From Tomocerus qinae (lineage: Eukaryota; Arthropoda; Collembola; Entomobryomorpha; Tomoceridae): DNA of 64,000 nt. The stretch spans positions 53,756,909 through 53,820,908 of the forward strand of contig CM034547.1 of NCBI GenBank assembly GCA_020055645.1, in the 5' to 3' direction. Under the pieces are notes generated by a model that was not told where the DNA came from, searched no databases, and saw only the letters and a list, made by a program, of their open reading frames with translations. The translations under genes were made by a program, and so were the position numbers. Below, one piece after another: positions 1 to 11,300 of the stretch (the stretch's first letter is position 1; every line of letters starts with the position of its first letter).

Positions 1-45
1 CAGCTCTCACAATTTATTTTCATTAAAGTTGCGTTAAAATATTAC

Positions 46-3000
46 CGCTGCGTATAATGCAAGCTTCGAATGTCTTTGCCACCCAGAACCATTCCGTCAA
101 TGATATGAAACACTGGAACCACATTGCCACCGTTATTATCTACCTCCTGGACTATTTCCCCGTACACAACCGTATCCTTGCACATACAAAATGGGGTATC
201 TATTTTATGCCACTCATTGTTTCGATAAAAATAATTCTTTGTCCCTCCAAGAGCTAGAAGTGCAAAATGTTACAAAAATTCACCAAATTACAACGATAAA
301 AAGCAATATTTTAATTAAACCACAATGCCATAATGGTTAATAAATATTGACTATTATAAATGTAGCTCACATAAGTAGAAGCCTCTATAACTGTGGCTTT
401 TATTGCCTTCTACAACAACGCAGCGCCAGTCATAAGGAGATTTAAAAACACTTTTGATGAGATCTAAATTCAGCTCTGTTTCACTTTTTTGAACAAATCC
501 TGTAAAATTAAAAGCACTTATTAAATCTAATTTTCAACAGATTCTGATACTTTAAATGAGTGTTATTAATTATTTACCTTCATCGTAAGCTCCTCTTAGA
601 TTTTTAAATCGTGGTTCGGGGCCTACACTGAGCATTTTCTTTATTGTAGTTGGTAACTTCCATAAGTCCAGACATTTGTTTTTGATTTCCTCTTCATTTC
701 CTGTCTTCAAAGTTTTATCACGAGTAACAGCAAATATCCTCCGTAAGTTTTCAATTTGATTCTCCGCTAAGACGTTATTGGACTCAAACATGTATTGAAA
801 AAAGGTACTATTATTTTTGAGGACTTCAATAGGAACCACTTCGATAACTGTAGTGGAGGTCTTTTTTTTGTATGCATCCCACATGTCTTCATGGCATTTA
901 GCAAGATATTCCAAAATAGGCATAATTTTTTCTTTGTCGCGTTTCCACTTACACACAATATATCTCTCTGAATTAGCAGGACGACTTGTAATTGGCTTGA
1001 TTATAGAGACAAGGTCAAAGCTGTTGTATAACAAGAATATGAGCCCAACAGTAAAGGGCGTGAATGTATCGAACATTTTGCAAACGAAGTGGCCACCTTA
1101 TCAGAAAAATTATATACATTAAGTTTACATTATTTATATAGGAATTTTCATAGCCGAAAAACATTATCCAGCTAACGAATTGTCCAGAGTTACATTATTG
1201 CATTCCAATGTAGTACTGATTATCAAAAGCAAAAGACTTTCTTCGAGGAGTTGGGTTTTTTTCTCAAAGTTACTGACCACTAATGAATGTCATAATAATA
1301 ATTAATAACATTATAGAGAAGTTCATATTCTCCGTACATTTCTATCTGTTTGTCTGTCTGTCCGGACATCCCTGTGCACAATAACTTTCGAACGGTTTAA
1401 GCTAGAATGCTCAAATATTCAGGGTACAACCTTAAGGTAAAAAAGGAAGATCAAGTTCATAAATGGGATAGATTGGCCACACCTTCGGACGAGGGGAGGG
1501 GTTCAAAAATTAAAAATAACTAAAAATGGAGGTAACTTTGGTTCTATTCATCGTCCAAAGTCGTGAAATAGCTAGATTGAGGCTGACATGTCCACGGACG
1601 GAGACTACAAAAATACAAATACAATTCTCCCCTTACAGGGGAAGTGGGTGAAAAACTTAAGAATAATTGAAAATTGATGTAACTCCGGTTCTTTTCATCG
1701 TACAAAGTAGTACAATGGCTAGATTGAATTGAAAGATGTCATGTTCACGGATACTATTAAATAAGTCAGTCTCCCAAAATATGAAGTTCTCTGTCATTCA
1801 ATAAATTCATTTTGCATTGGTTTATTTTTTTACCTGCTCTAATCAGACCAATTCCATACAAAACTTGAGATAGACAAATATGATAGCTCAAATTTTCCTG
1901 TTGATTCTCTTGACCCCGAACTGAAAAGCCCTATATAAAGAAAAATGACTAATAATAATCAATCATAATAATCAAAAGTAATCAATCAATAACAAATGAA
2001 TAAATAATAACCCAATAGCTTTGCACGCTTAAAAAATGTCTTTAAATGAACTGTCTTACCCCATCTGCCATTAAAAAGTGGACGCCACGACCTTCAGTGT
2101 TGCTCATAACATGTTTTATAAAACCTCTACAGTTATTCGGATTGTAAATATCACCATCGTTTGCAGGTCCTTAATTTTTTATAAAGATTACATTAATTTT
2201 GACCTCTTAAAAAGGCGAAACGCACAACATTAAATTATTATTAAGTTTTATTTTAATGGTACAACTGTACCATAGTAAGCTTCGAAGCTTTCAGGAGGGC
2301 CGGAAAAAAACTCATTAAATTGGAAGTCAAGTTCTCCCTTTAAAGTAAACCCAAATCCCTTGGCATCCCACTTTTTCCTCCAGAGAACATATCTTAATCA
2401 AAAGGTTAAAATGATTTTTAACTTGTCACATGTATAAATATTGATAATACTAAATATATGTACTCCACTTACTCTGTAAAACCACCAGGACCAGAGCAGA
2501 CGTCTGCGAAATAGAGAAGATCATTAGGTCCTAACACAGTTTCACCAGTTTGAGTTTTTGGTTCCGTTAGAGCAAACCCTAAAATAGAATCTATATTTGC
2601 CATCTTCATAGCTGCTCGATTTAAAAACACGCCATTCTTTATACATTCATAAGGGTTACTCCGACTTCGAGCAGATTTGATGTCTGAATCTTTCATTTTT
2701 CCCAATATAGTCTACAAAAACACATTATCTTTTATATAATAGGCTTACATTTTGTCAAATGGATGATGCCATGTAAAGGGAAACCATTAATATTTTTTTA
2801 TAATGTCAAAATAAATTACTTTCAATTCAAAAAGCGTCTCAAGCAATTTTGGATCACAAAAGTCATGGTCTTGTTTTGTACAGAGTGTACTAGTTCCCAA
2901 TTTCTGCCAACTAAATAAAGTTTTTCTATCCAAAGGGGGAAAAGCCTTTGGTGGTATCCAACTTACGTCTGTATCCAATTTGATTTCCTATAAAGCATTG

Positions 3001-3909
3001 TTTTAAAATTCTGAAACCCCATTTATAGCATTTTACGACTTTAATTAAATTGCTACTTTGTTACTGCTTTTCAAACCTGAGAAGTCCATTTCCAGTGTTT
3101 TAGAGCCAACTCAATTTCCTTATCAATCTCCGCAGCCAATTTAACATCCTCAATGCTTTCCTTTTCTCCGACTTCTTGCGTTATTCCATTTAAATTTATT
3201 TTATTGTTCGTAAGAATGTCAATAGGCTTTTTTATCCTCTAGACAAAAATTTAATACATACATTTTAAGTCATTTGCAGGTTTTGAAAGATAACATTATA
3301 TAAACCTTGTCTTCAGCTCTTATTCCGCCCTTGTTTAATACAGGAAATTGAATTTCATTACCCAATAGTCAATCAAAATGCTATATTCAATCTCCTGACA
3401 CCTGAAAAAGCTAGCTGGAAACCATGAATTTAGAAAGCTAACCTGAAGTAAGTGGTCAGAAACGCCTACTTTCGTTTGTAGTGCCAGATTTTCTGGAATG
3501 GGTAACTTAACGAAATTCTTGTGAGCCTCTTCAAATTTACGTCTGCGTTCTTCAACACAAAGTCTTTTATTGCTATTTGGGCATTTTGAAGTTGAACTAG
3601 CATGAAAACCATTGACTTTAGGAACAGAGACCGTGTTTTGCTTTTTTAAATCAAAGACTATCGTTTTGGTGTCAATACTATCTTCTTCGTCCCTTTTCTT
3701 TTTCCTTTTGAAATCGTATCTTTCATTGTCACCACTTGAATCCGAATCTATCAAATCATAACAGTCGTTTCATATTTATATCGTACTTTCAAAAAGGGAG
3801 AAGATGGACAAAATACTTATATTTCACCTACGCAAATCTTTAACTTTCAAAGATGAAAGAAACACTTACCACTGTCAATCATCGCACGAGCATTCGTAGT
3901 TGACGTCAT
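46..3909 (-). CDS. CMTR1: Cap-specific mRNA (nucleoside-2'-O-)-methyltransferase 1, 3' end outside window
   Basis: The enzyme methylates the 2'-O of the first transcribed nucleotide (cap-1) in the nucleus, using SAM. Exons, 5' to 3' on the minus strand: 3909-3870, 3747-3443, 3329-3306, 3238-3077, 2987-2820, 2711-2473, 2392-2271, 2169-2060, 1930-1834, 1096-578, 499-371, 253-46; every junction keeps the frame (about 707 residues visible; human CMTR1 has 835). The RrmJ-type Rossmann core is clear: [11 protein letters not shown] (catalytic K269), SAM loop [11 protein letters not shown] (303-313), LMADG (D389), HFVCK (K429), then [12 protein letters not shown]. The 120- and 40-residue spacings of K-D-K match human K239-D364-K404 closely. 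The first ATG was chosen because the exon ends at a GTAAGTG donor in the right phase. The N-terminus is acidic/basic and shows no G-patch. The last donor, at 45, shows the C-terminal guanylyltransferase-like part continues off the edge. Confidence 0.93.
1340..1400. repeat. Interspersed repeat tail with GTCT run, in CMTR1 intron
   Basis: In the 737-bp CMTR1 intron a short run of GTCTGTCTGTCCG is followed by ATAACTTTCGAACGG. The same signature, inverted, occurs at 5818-5856 (ATAACTTTTGAA on the complementary strand, then GTCC/GTCT units). This is typical of transposable-element ends dispersed through arthropod genomes; the family cannot be named here. Confidence 0.5.
1506..1757. repeat. Two diverged tandem copies, period about 147 bp
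   Basis: Two copies of a roughly 100-bp unit lie in tandem. Landmarks are GGTTCT followed by TTCATCGT and CAAAGT near 1540-1562 and again near 1687-1710, then a shared GCTAGATTGA and CACGGA. Many substitutions separate them, so the duplication is old. It sits in the same intron as the GTCT-run repeat and probably belongs to the same insertion, which explains why this intron is much longer than its 67-129 bp neighbours. Confidence 0.55.
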
Positions 3910-4315
3910 TTTTCAATGTTTAGATTAACGAATCCTTTTTCATTAACTTCAAAGAGAATGTAAACTGTCATAATATAATAGTAAATATTCATTAGAAAAA
4001 GATTTTATTTAAAAAACCAAAAGTTACATTTTTGTGTTTATGCCAAGATTCAGATCAGATCAGATGAAGTGGAAAAAACAACAGATCAAACGAGTGCATT
4101 TTACAGCACAAGAAAGAAGAGATAAAGTCAAATCATTGCACGCATATCTGGAAATGATCATGAGGAATCACCCAGCGCCGACGCAAATCATTATACAAAA
4201 CTAAAACCAACACAAATCTCACAAGTTCACACACAGGACAGGACACCGGACTTCACAAAAGCACGACTAGCGAGCGACTGCAGTCGACTGGTCTGCTTGC
4301 TACTGTTAATAATGT
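3910..4315. other. Upstream flank of CMTR1
   Basis: No coding signal is seen. This should contain the CMTR1 5' UTR and promoter (minus strand). A perfect 12-bp palindrome, CGACTGCAGTCG, lies at 4275-4286. No convincing TATA box was found. Confidence 0.4.
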
Positions 4316-4394
4316 TTTCAATAATGTACCCCAACGAATACCTCCATGTACTAAATTTAGCACATGAAGGTATGCTTTGGGTACATTATTGAAA
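4316..4394. ncRNA. Candidate microRNA-like hairpin (or very small inverted-repeat element)
   Basis: Positions 4316-4349 and 4362-4394 are inverted copies of each other with only a few mismatches clustered in the middle of the stem. The loop is about 12 nt and includes the palindrome CTAAATTTAG. Length, loop size and mid-stem mismatches suit a pre-miRNA, on either strand. Neither arm was recognised as a known arthropod miRNA. A short palindromic transposon remnant would look similar. It lies about 400 bp upstream of the CMTR1 start codon. Confidence 0.35.
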
Positions 4395-4595
4395 CTATCA
4401 ATTATGCGCTCTGTTGTCGTGCTCGTCGTGCTGTGTACTTTCATGTGTGCAATGCAAACCTCATCATCTCTATGTTACCGTAACAGAGATTGGCACAAAA
4501 AAGTTTTGATGTGATATATTGGCGAGCACAGCAAGCCCTCAGAATCAACAGAATTTCCGCTTTCTTAGAAACTAGGTCGGCAGCACAGAAGAGCT

Positions 4596-4846
4596 GAAGA
4601 GCCATCTACCTTTTGTTGTGAGACTTGTTAGTAAAGAAGGCTCCGCTTTAACAATCTGCTTTAAATGGTCATTTGACTCCCCCCACCCCTGCAACTATCA
4701 GCAGTATAGCCATCCAACTGCTCCGCATTTTTGACACCTTAAAACCAATCAATATTCTAGTCAGCCAACATATGTTCGCTCGTTTCAAACAAAGAATTGC
4801 TCTTTCTTTTAACAAGAAGTTTAAACTAAAAGGTAGATGGCTCTTC
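4596..4846. mobile_element. MITE-like element with 19-bp perfect terminal inverted repeats
   Basis: GAAGAGCCATCTACCTTTT at 4596-4614 is repeated exactly in inverted orientation at 4828-4846. Weaker inverted similarity continues inwards for about 20 bp. The 251-bp interior has no transposase. An 11-bp direct repeat, GGTCGGCAGCA, lies just outside at 4575-4585 and 4851-4861; it is not immediately adjacent, so it is not a clean target-site duplication. The superfamily is not assigned. Confidence 0.5.
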
Positions 4847-4950
4847 GGTGGGTCGGCAGCAATATGCAAGGAACAAAGCCCAGGTTACAGCTTAATGAGA
4901 AAATGAGAATGAGGATGCATGAGAGCTGACATGATAGATAATGTACATAC

Positions 4951-5126
4951 CATATGGTAGGATGGGGGTACTCCATCTGTTACATTTATGTGTGTAGAGT
5001 ACGTTATCAAAGTTGTGGCACCAGGTGGAGTAGTCACAGCCCACTCTAGTAGATAGTATTTAGTTTGTAATTGTGGTCTAAATCTACGTCCTGAAGGTTT
5101 GCATGTTCCTAATACCTTCACTTCAT
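4951..5126 (-). CDS. Isolated exon-like ORF, function unknown
   Basis: On the minus strand an open frame of 58 codons is bounded by an acceptor (AATCTAG at the 5127 side) and a good donor (GTATGT, 4950-4945). Readable pieces are EVKVLGTCKPSGRRF, YYLLEWAVTTPPGATT and INVTDGVPPSYHM, which look like a protein rather than random AT-rich translation. In-phase is 1 and out-phase is 0. No partner exon was found nearby, so it could be one exon of a sparse gene, a decayed exon, or chance. Nothing recognisable by family. Confidence 0.28.
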
Positions 5127-5177
5127 CTAGATTAACCTATTAAGTAGTCTATATCTGTGGCAAGGACGTATTGAGGA

Positions 5178-5198
5178 GGGGGGATACACCCTCCCCCC
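5178..5198. repeat. G-run/C-run hairpin
   Basis: GGGGGGA (5178-5184) and TCCCCCC (5192-5198) are complementary across a 7-nt loop. This is strikingly GC-rich for the surroundings and is probably part of a transposon remnant. Confidence 0.45.
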
Positions 5199-5689
5199 AA
5201 ATTTTATTCTACTAGGTTATCAGTCTTACTATTATACACTTCCGTAACGCCCAGTACTAGAGTGTTAACATAAAATTAGAATGTGGTAAGTCAAACGGAT
5301 CTTGATCTGAAATCAAAAGAAGGTAGTTATTATTAGCTGGCAAAGCTAATCTATTAAAAACGCTCCTATACCTATGAATTCCTACTAAATACTCAATGGA
5401 TTACTATTAAACTACTATGTCGGGTTAGACATGGTGGTAGCGTATTGCACTGTGTGGACTGTGACTAGCCCTACTAGACTCTAAACATATTTACATAATG
5501 CCTATTTGTTTTAGGTAAAAACATCGTTATGTATTTTGGAACGAATATAACAAGTTTGACCTTGGGCAGCAATCTCAAAAAACTAACATCATGCATAATT
5601 AGAAAAGCAATACTCATTCGAACTTGACGCCTTACGTTGTTCGGCAGTTGAATGAGTTAGAACGCAGAGCTTTTGTCCATCAAATCCTT

Positions 5690-5860
5690 CCCCTGCTTGA
5701 AAGAGTAGGCGCGGTATCTCAGCAACCAATGGACCGATTTATCCCAAAATCAATAGGGATCGTCACCAGGCCATAGGCATTGTTTATCCCAAGTTTGGTC
5801 AATATCCGTCGTTGCATTCAAAAGTTATCGTGGGGACGGACGGACAGACAGACTGTGTGG
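5690..5860. repeat. Transposon-derived tail ending in GGAC/AGAC units
   Basis: The stretch contains GGTATCTCAGCAACCAATGG, then AAGTTATCGTGGGGACGGAC, then GGACAGACAGAC, a layout common at the ends of repeated elements in arthropod genomes. The run is the inverted counterpart of the one at 1340-1400. No coding frame survives. Confidence 0.5.
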
Positions 5861-5924
5861 TTCTATAAGCTGCCTTATTCAGGCGAGCTAAAACGTTAAG
5901 TGACAAATGCACGTATCGCAACAT

Positions 5925-6776
5925 TTAGACAATGGCAGCTCGACAATTGTCGAAAATTTTGACAATTTTTTGAAGTTCCCGTTTCATAAACGTTATTTTG
6001 ACAGTTATGACAACGTGATTACTTGACTTTGTCTCTGAAAATCGTGAGATTAGATTATTTTTTGAGAAATGACAACTGACACAATTGTCACATAGTCGAA
6101 TTAAAGTTGACAGAATACGTCTCAGCTGTTTTACATCTTCGTTTATGATATATTACTGTATGCCAATAAAGGACAATACCTTGGGACTGTAAAATGTGGC
6201 TTTCTAATATAAAATTCTGCCAAAATTACTTCAACTCCCATAATAACGCCACGTTTCTTTGGCCCAGCTTCTTCAGCATTACGAGTTATTATTATTACGA
6301 AGAATATTTACTTGATTAATGTTTCAATGAATCGGTTGCAACCACCAAATTAATTAACAATTAATTAATATTTATTGGAGAAGGCCGATCATGCACCTTA
6401 CTTTCATGGCATTCATTGATCAACTGACATTTCAAGAAATAACAACCAACAATTTTCAACATAATGTGACATGGGTCGACAAATAATACAATAAAAATGC
6501 TCTTAACAACATTCAACATAGTAATAATAATTTTATGAACTGTGTGCTCCATTTTATTTACCGTAGGACTAAGTTATAATCACCATGCAAACCAAGAATG
6601 TAAAGATTCACGCTGAAACAATTGTCAAAACTATTTGACAATAGTCACTTATGACAATTTTTTATGAAAATATTTATGGAGCAGCAGTAAATTGTCATAG
6701 TCACTTTTTGTGTCAATTGTCGCAATCAAAATGTCATTGTCAGACTGCTTTTATGAAGTAACACCCTGTATAAGTC
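5925..6776. mobile_element. Probable non-autonomous element rich in GACAATTGTC palindromes
   Basis: GACAAT and its complement occur about a dozen times in two blocks (5925-6125 and 6615-6750), often as the palindrome GACAATTGTC or TTTTGACAATT. The blocks flank about 480 bp of plain AT-rich DNA. The right end reads ACACCCTGTATA, a sequence often seen at ends of small DNA transposons. No transposase and no clear target-site duplication were seen, so the boundaries are approximate. Confidence 0.35.
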
Positions 6777-8308
6777 AGTCAGTTCAGTTGATCGATAAAA
6801 TTCATCATAAATAAATAAATGCCGTCATGCGATGTGGTATGATACACAGCCCATCTATGTATTCAGTATTTGTTCTTCGGTACAAATGAAAGGGTGAAAA
6901 TTACTCCACTCTACTACTATTGTAGATGAACGAAAGTGACTGAATTGCGCAGTATTTTGCGCCGGTAAGACTGGATCCGAAAGTGCGATTGGATGCACAG
7001 TCGCTTCATCATTACAATTTGTTTGCTTGCAGTAGTGTTTCATAAATAAGGAATGAGAGGGTTAGTGGAAAATGTAAAGGATAAGAATGCGTGGTGGGAC
7101 ACTGCACTCGGCTCACTTTTCTGCTGTGTAAGTTATTGAATTGAATCGGCATCTTGTTAGGCGGGACGATCAAGTTATTTGTAAAACTGAAGCTTCTCCA
7201 GCTTCCATTGCTCTTCTGTAAACCTATCAAGACTTTTCACTGCGACTGCAATATTTTACAGAGGTTACTTTAAATTGTAAGCGTTATTAGCAAAAGTAAA
7301 CTTTAAGATTGAAAATAAGTTCTCTGAAAATTTGAGAAATGAAAGTTAACTTATTGTGTGATGTGGTTTGTACTCAATCGGTGTTCCTAATTTGAAATTG
7401 GAAAGAAAAAGCGCTGGAAGATGTTCACGGTATCTTGTCACCTGTAGTTTATGTTCAGAGAAATCATCAGTGTGCGTCTATCTTTTTACTGGAGCCGAGC
7501 GGAGACTGAAAATTGGACTGAGTAGGATAATAAATATTATTCTACTAACTAGTGGCTAGCAGCTTTGCTGTACTTTATGTACATGGTCAATGGTAAATTT
7601 TGGATTTCAATAAATATTATGAATGAAATGTAGATTTTGTAGTTTGTAGTAAATATTTTATAGTGACTCTCAGATGTTGAATGTCAACAATCGGCAAATT
7701 GTTCCGAATCTGTGTTCAGTTTTGCTTTGGTTTATCATTTGACTAACAAGAAATAACTAATAATAATGAATGACAACAAATGTAAACGGACAAGAATGTT
7801 TTCTCGTCCTATTACTGTTTGCGGCGTGTCATGCTCGGTTTTATCTTTGCCCTTTCACCTTTGCTTTATTTATGGCTCTTTATTATTTTCTTCCGAAACT
7901 TCTGCAACGTACGGTAAAGGGAAAATATGCAGCAATAATATGAAGTCAAAAGATTGAAGCAATCCTATAATTATTAAGACCTTAAGCCATAAGCCGGTTT
8001 TCGGTGGGAATCTGCCTGTACCGGACGGTTAATAATGTTTGCCGATTTTTGATGGTCTTTTCTTATTGTTACATAAACAGTAAATAATTATTTACTCTAT
8101 GATAATAATTACTTGGCCATTGTTTTGAAGTTTTAAATTTTTTTGTTTAGAAAACTGCTGGGTTTTCTTCATTGATATTCTGCGCAACTAACCGGTTCAA
8201 GAATCAGTGTCAAAATTAAGCATTATCAATTTGATCACGTTACATTATCTGTGTAACGTATTTCGTATCGTAATAAGTTAATCAACGTTGGAAAAATAGC
8301 AATCAACT
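6777..8308. other. Intergenic, no supported feature
   Basis: The stretch between the palindrome-rich element and the THAP gene shows only short chance ORFs. Its last few hundred bases should include the promoter and 5' UTR of the THAP gene, but no motif could be assigned. Confidence 0.5.
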
Positions 8309-11300
8309 ATGCCGTTAGGTAAACACGCAATTTCTATATAAAAGTAGATCTTAAATCTTAACTATGCTATTAGGCAATTACCTATACTTCTTCTAATGGG
8401 TTGTGGTTTCCTTTGTAATGTACTAAATATACATACTAAAATTATTTTACAGAATGTGAACTATATATAATATGATGTATGATGTATTGATTCACGTTCT
8501 TTATGTCATTTTCTTAAATCGAATATTATTGGTTTTGTAGGTAGTTGTTATGTTCCTGGTTGCCGTTCAGGCAACATTGGACCTCCGGTACAATTATTTC
8601 AATTAGCATTCACCGCTTCTGAAGAAATTCGGCAAAAATGGCTGGCCAATATACCTCCAAGGACAGACAGAGGTTTCGATTTTGACAAAGATGGTCTCTG
8701 TGTCGATCACTTCAAAGAAGAATATGTAATTAAAACTGGTCTGGGCACCAATGCACCTGAAGGAGATGCCCCAGAGGTAGCTCCGTCAGTGGAAGAAGCT
8801 GGTAATGACGATCTACTTCAAATTCAACTGCTGACGAATGACGCTGTGCCTACGATTTTCATACCTGTTCAGGCCAAGAAAGTCTCCATATTTGTCCCTA
8901 CTTTGAAGATTGTGAAAAAACCTGAACCACCGCAGTTGCCGAAGAGTATTGTTGGAGATATATTAGGAGAAAATAATGCCGAATCTCCTAATTCCGTTAC
9001 TAGTAGCCTTGCTGTTGAAGTTGAAGCAGAGAGAAATGACGACTTGGATGAAGATGAAGCTGGGGGAGATAATTCTATTGCTCCTGAAGGGGAATCCGAA
9101 GAGCCGACGCAAGAAAAGGCTGAATCTCGTAAAAGAAAGGCTAAAGAAGGATCATTTGTAGCAAAAAAGAAAACTACAATGTTGCCAACAAAAAGAGTCA
9201 ATGACTTAGAAAATGATAAAGATATTTCAATTAGTGACGTGCACACGCTCAGTCCTGGTGGAGTTGTGAATGTAAGATGCATTGCACCTTATTGTAACGC
9301 AAGTAATTACACTGAAGGTATCTTGCTCCATGAAATCCCCATCGATGAAAGATTAAAGGAAGAATGGATGAGAAGCGTAGAGGATGCATATGCAAAAGTA
9401 GGATTAGTTTTCAATGCAGTTGTACCCACTGGAGAGAGGTGAGAATTATTATTTATTTAATTATGATAGTAAAAAATTATATTTGACTGATATGGTATAT
9501 GCATTTTTTAGACAGACACTTATAATTTCTTGTTGTTTATTAGGAATGCTGTCTGCAGTCGTCATTTCTATAGAGAAGATTATTTAAGTAGTGGCAGAGG
9601 TAAAAATTATCGCCGAAGCATTCTTGAAACATCAGTTCCTTCGTTATATGAAGATAGCTCTCTGTCTCCTTTCATCGACGAAAGCGACCCGAATGGCATT
9701 CCTCTTAAGAAAGTTATAATTTCATCAAAATACAAAAGTCAAAATAACAGTCTGTCGTTGTCGTCAAATGGCCACAGTTTCCAAGATGAAAATGGAATAA
9801 ATTCCTGTTTTGTCAAAAAATGTCCTTCACTTAGTACTGATAGCAAGCACTACTGTCCTGAAGATTCTAATATGGTTACCCAATGGATCCGAAATTTACC
9901 AAGAAGAGAATTTGCGTTTGATTACACAAAACATTGCGTTTGTATTCGCCATTTTGACGAAAGATTTATCGTCGACACGAGCACCCTGATGTCTGAAGAT
10001 GGTGGCTATGATACCGATTCAAGACTGAGTGTTGGCTTAACGAGTGATGCTATCCCTACTATATTCGATGGTTATCCAGCTTACTGTCAAAAGAAGCTTC
10101 CTAAACTTCGAAACACCCCTGATGAGAGAGGCGTAAGAAATCAGATAGACGTAGTTACTAAAGATAGGAGAAAGTCAACTGGTATCCCCCCTATTTATAT
10201 ATCTACCCCCGATATGTCACCAACGCAGAAAAGAGGCCGTGGCCGACCGAAAAAAGGACAAGGTCCCTCTCCTAATAATAAAAAAGCGTCCGAAATCGTC
10301 GACGGATTTGAAATTGAGTATGAATATGATGATGAATACTTTGAACCTGTTTGGGACAGCTCCAATGCTAATGCAGGATCTGTTGATACTCCTATGATTC
10401 ATGTAAATTCTGTTAGAAGTTATGCCCCCGCTAAAGTTCAGCTGGCTTCTAAAAGATTAAAAGAAGCAAATCAGCAGCCAGCTATCGAATTCATTCTGCC
10501 CGACGAATCTCTGAATGCTGAGCAGTTACTTGATATTGGGCACGCCAACTACAATCTTGATTACATATTCAGTATGAAACCACGTATCAGACTTCCCGAA
10601 TCAGATAATATGTGGAATTTTCATTTATTCTTTGATTATGATGCGAATAGAAGAGTCCTTAGTGTGTGTGAAGTTGTTGTTAGAAATGGAAGAATGATAT
10701 TTCGTCGTGTTATAAAGGTAAGAGGCATTATTTTTTTAACTGAGTGCTCTGTGTTTCTGTGTATAATATATAAAAATAAACTTTTGCTATTGTTATTCTA
10801 GGTGTTTGAAGATTTGACTTTTCGAATAGAATGCAACGGTAGTGAGCTAACTCAAATGTTCACCGAATCTGGAAATAAAATTGATTCCATTCCTAGGCTT
10901 CAAGAAATGATCTCTGATTTGGCAGCATTTACTCCATGTGAAGGCTGGTCTGAATTTCCATTTTTGGACAACATCTCTACTGGACGAAAAGTCGAAGGAG
11001 TTTGGTTTTCTAACGAATGTGAAGGATTGTGCCTCACTAGTAATCGTTGTACTGCCTGCACACATTTTAAGCAGAGTCTAATCCTTAGGAAAGGGAAAAA
11101 CAATCTTCCCCCGGAGAAACTTGCAAAAACGTTAACTGCCAGTCAATTGCATTTGTTGCCTAAAAACGACCCGATTCGTCTGAATTTGCAAATGAACGAG
11201 TTAAAAGGAAAGCATGATAAAAGCAGAAAGGAAGTTCAACGTCTGGAGAAACGAGAATCAACATTAATGAATGAAATTCGAAAACTTAAAGAGAGTTTGA

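Noticed and set aside
3335..3442. Read-through extension of CMTR1 exon 2 ([13 protein letters not shown] and onward)
   Set aside because: It ends in a stop and lacks family similarity; splicing at the GTTAGC donor gives a continuous CMTR1 frame.
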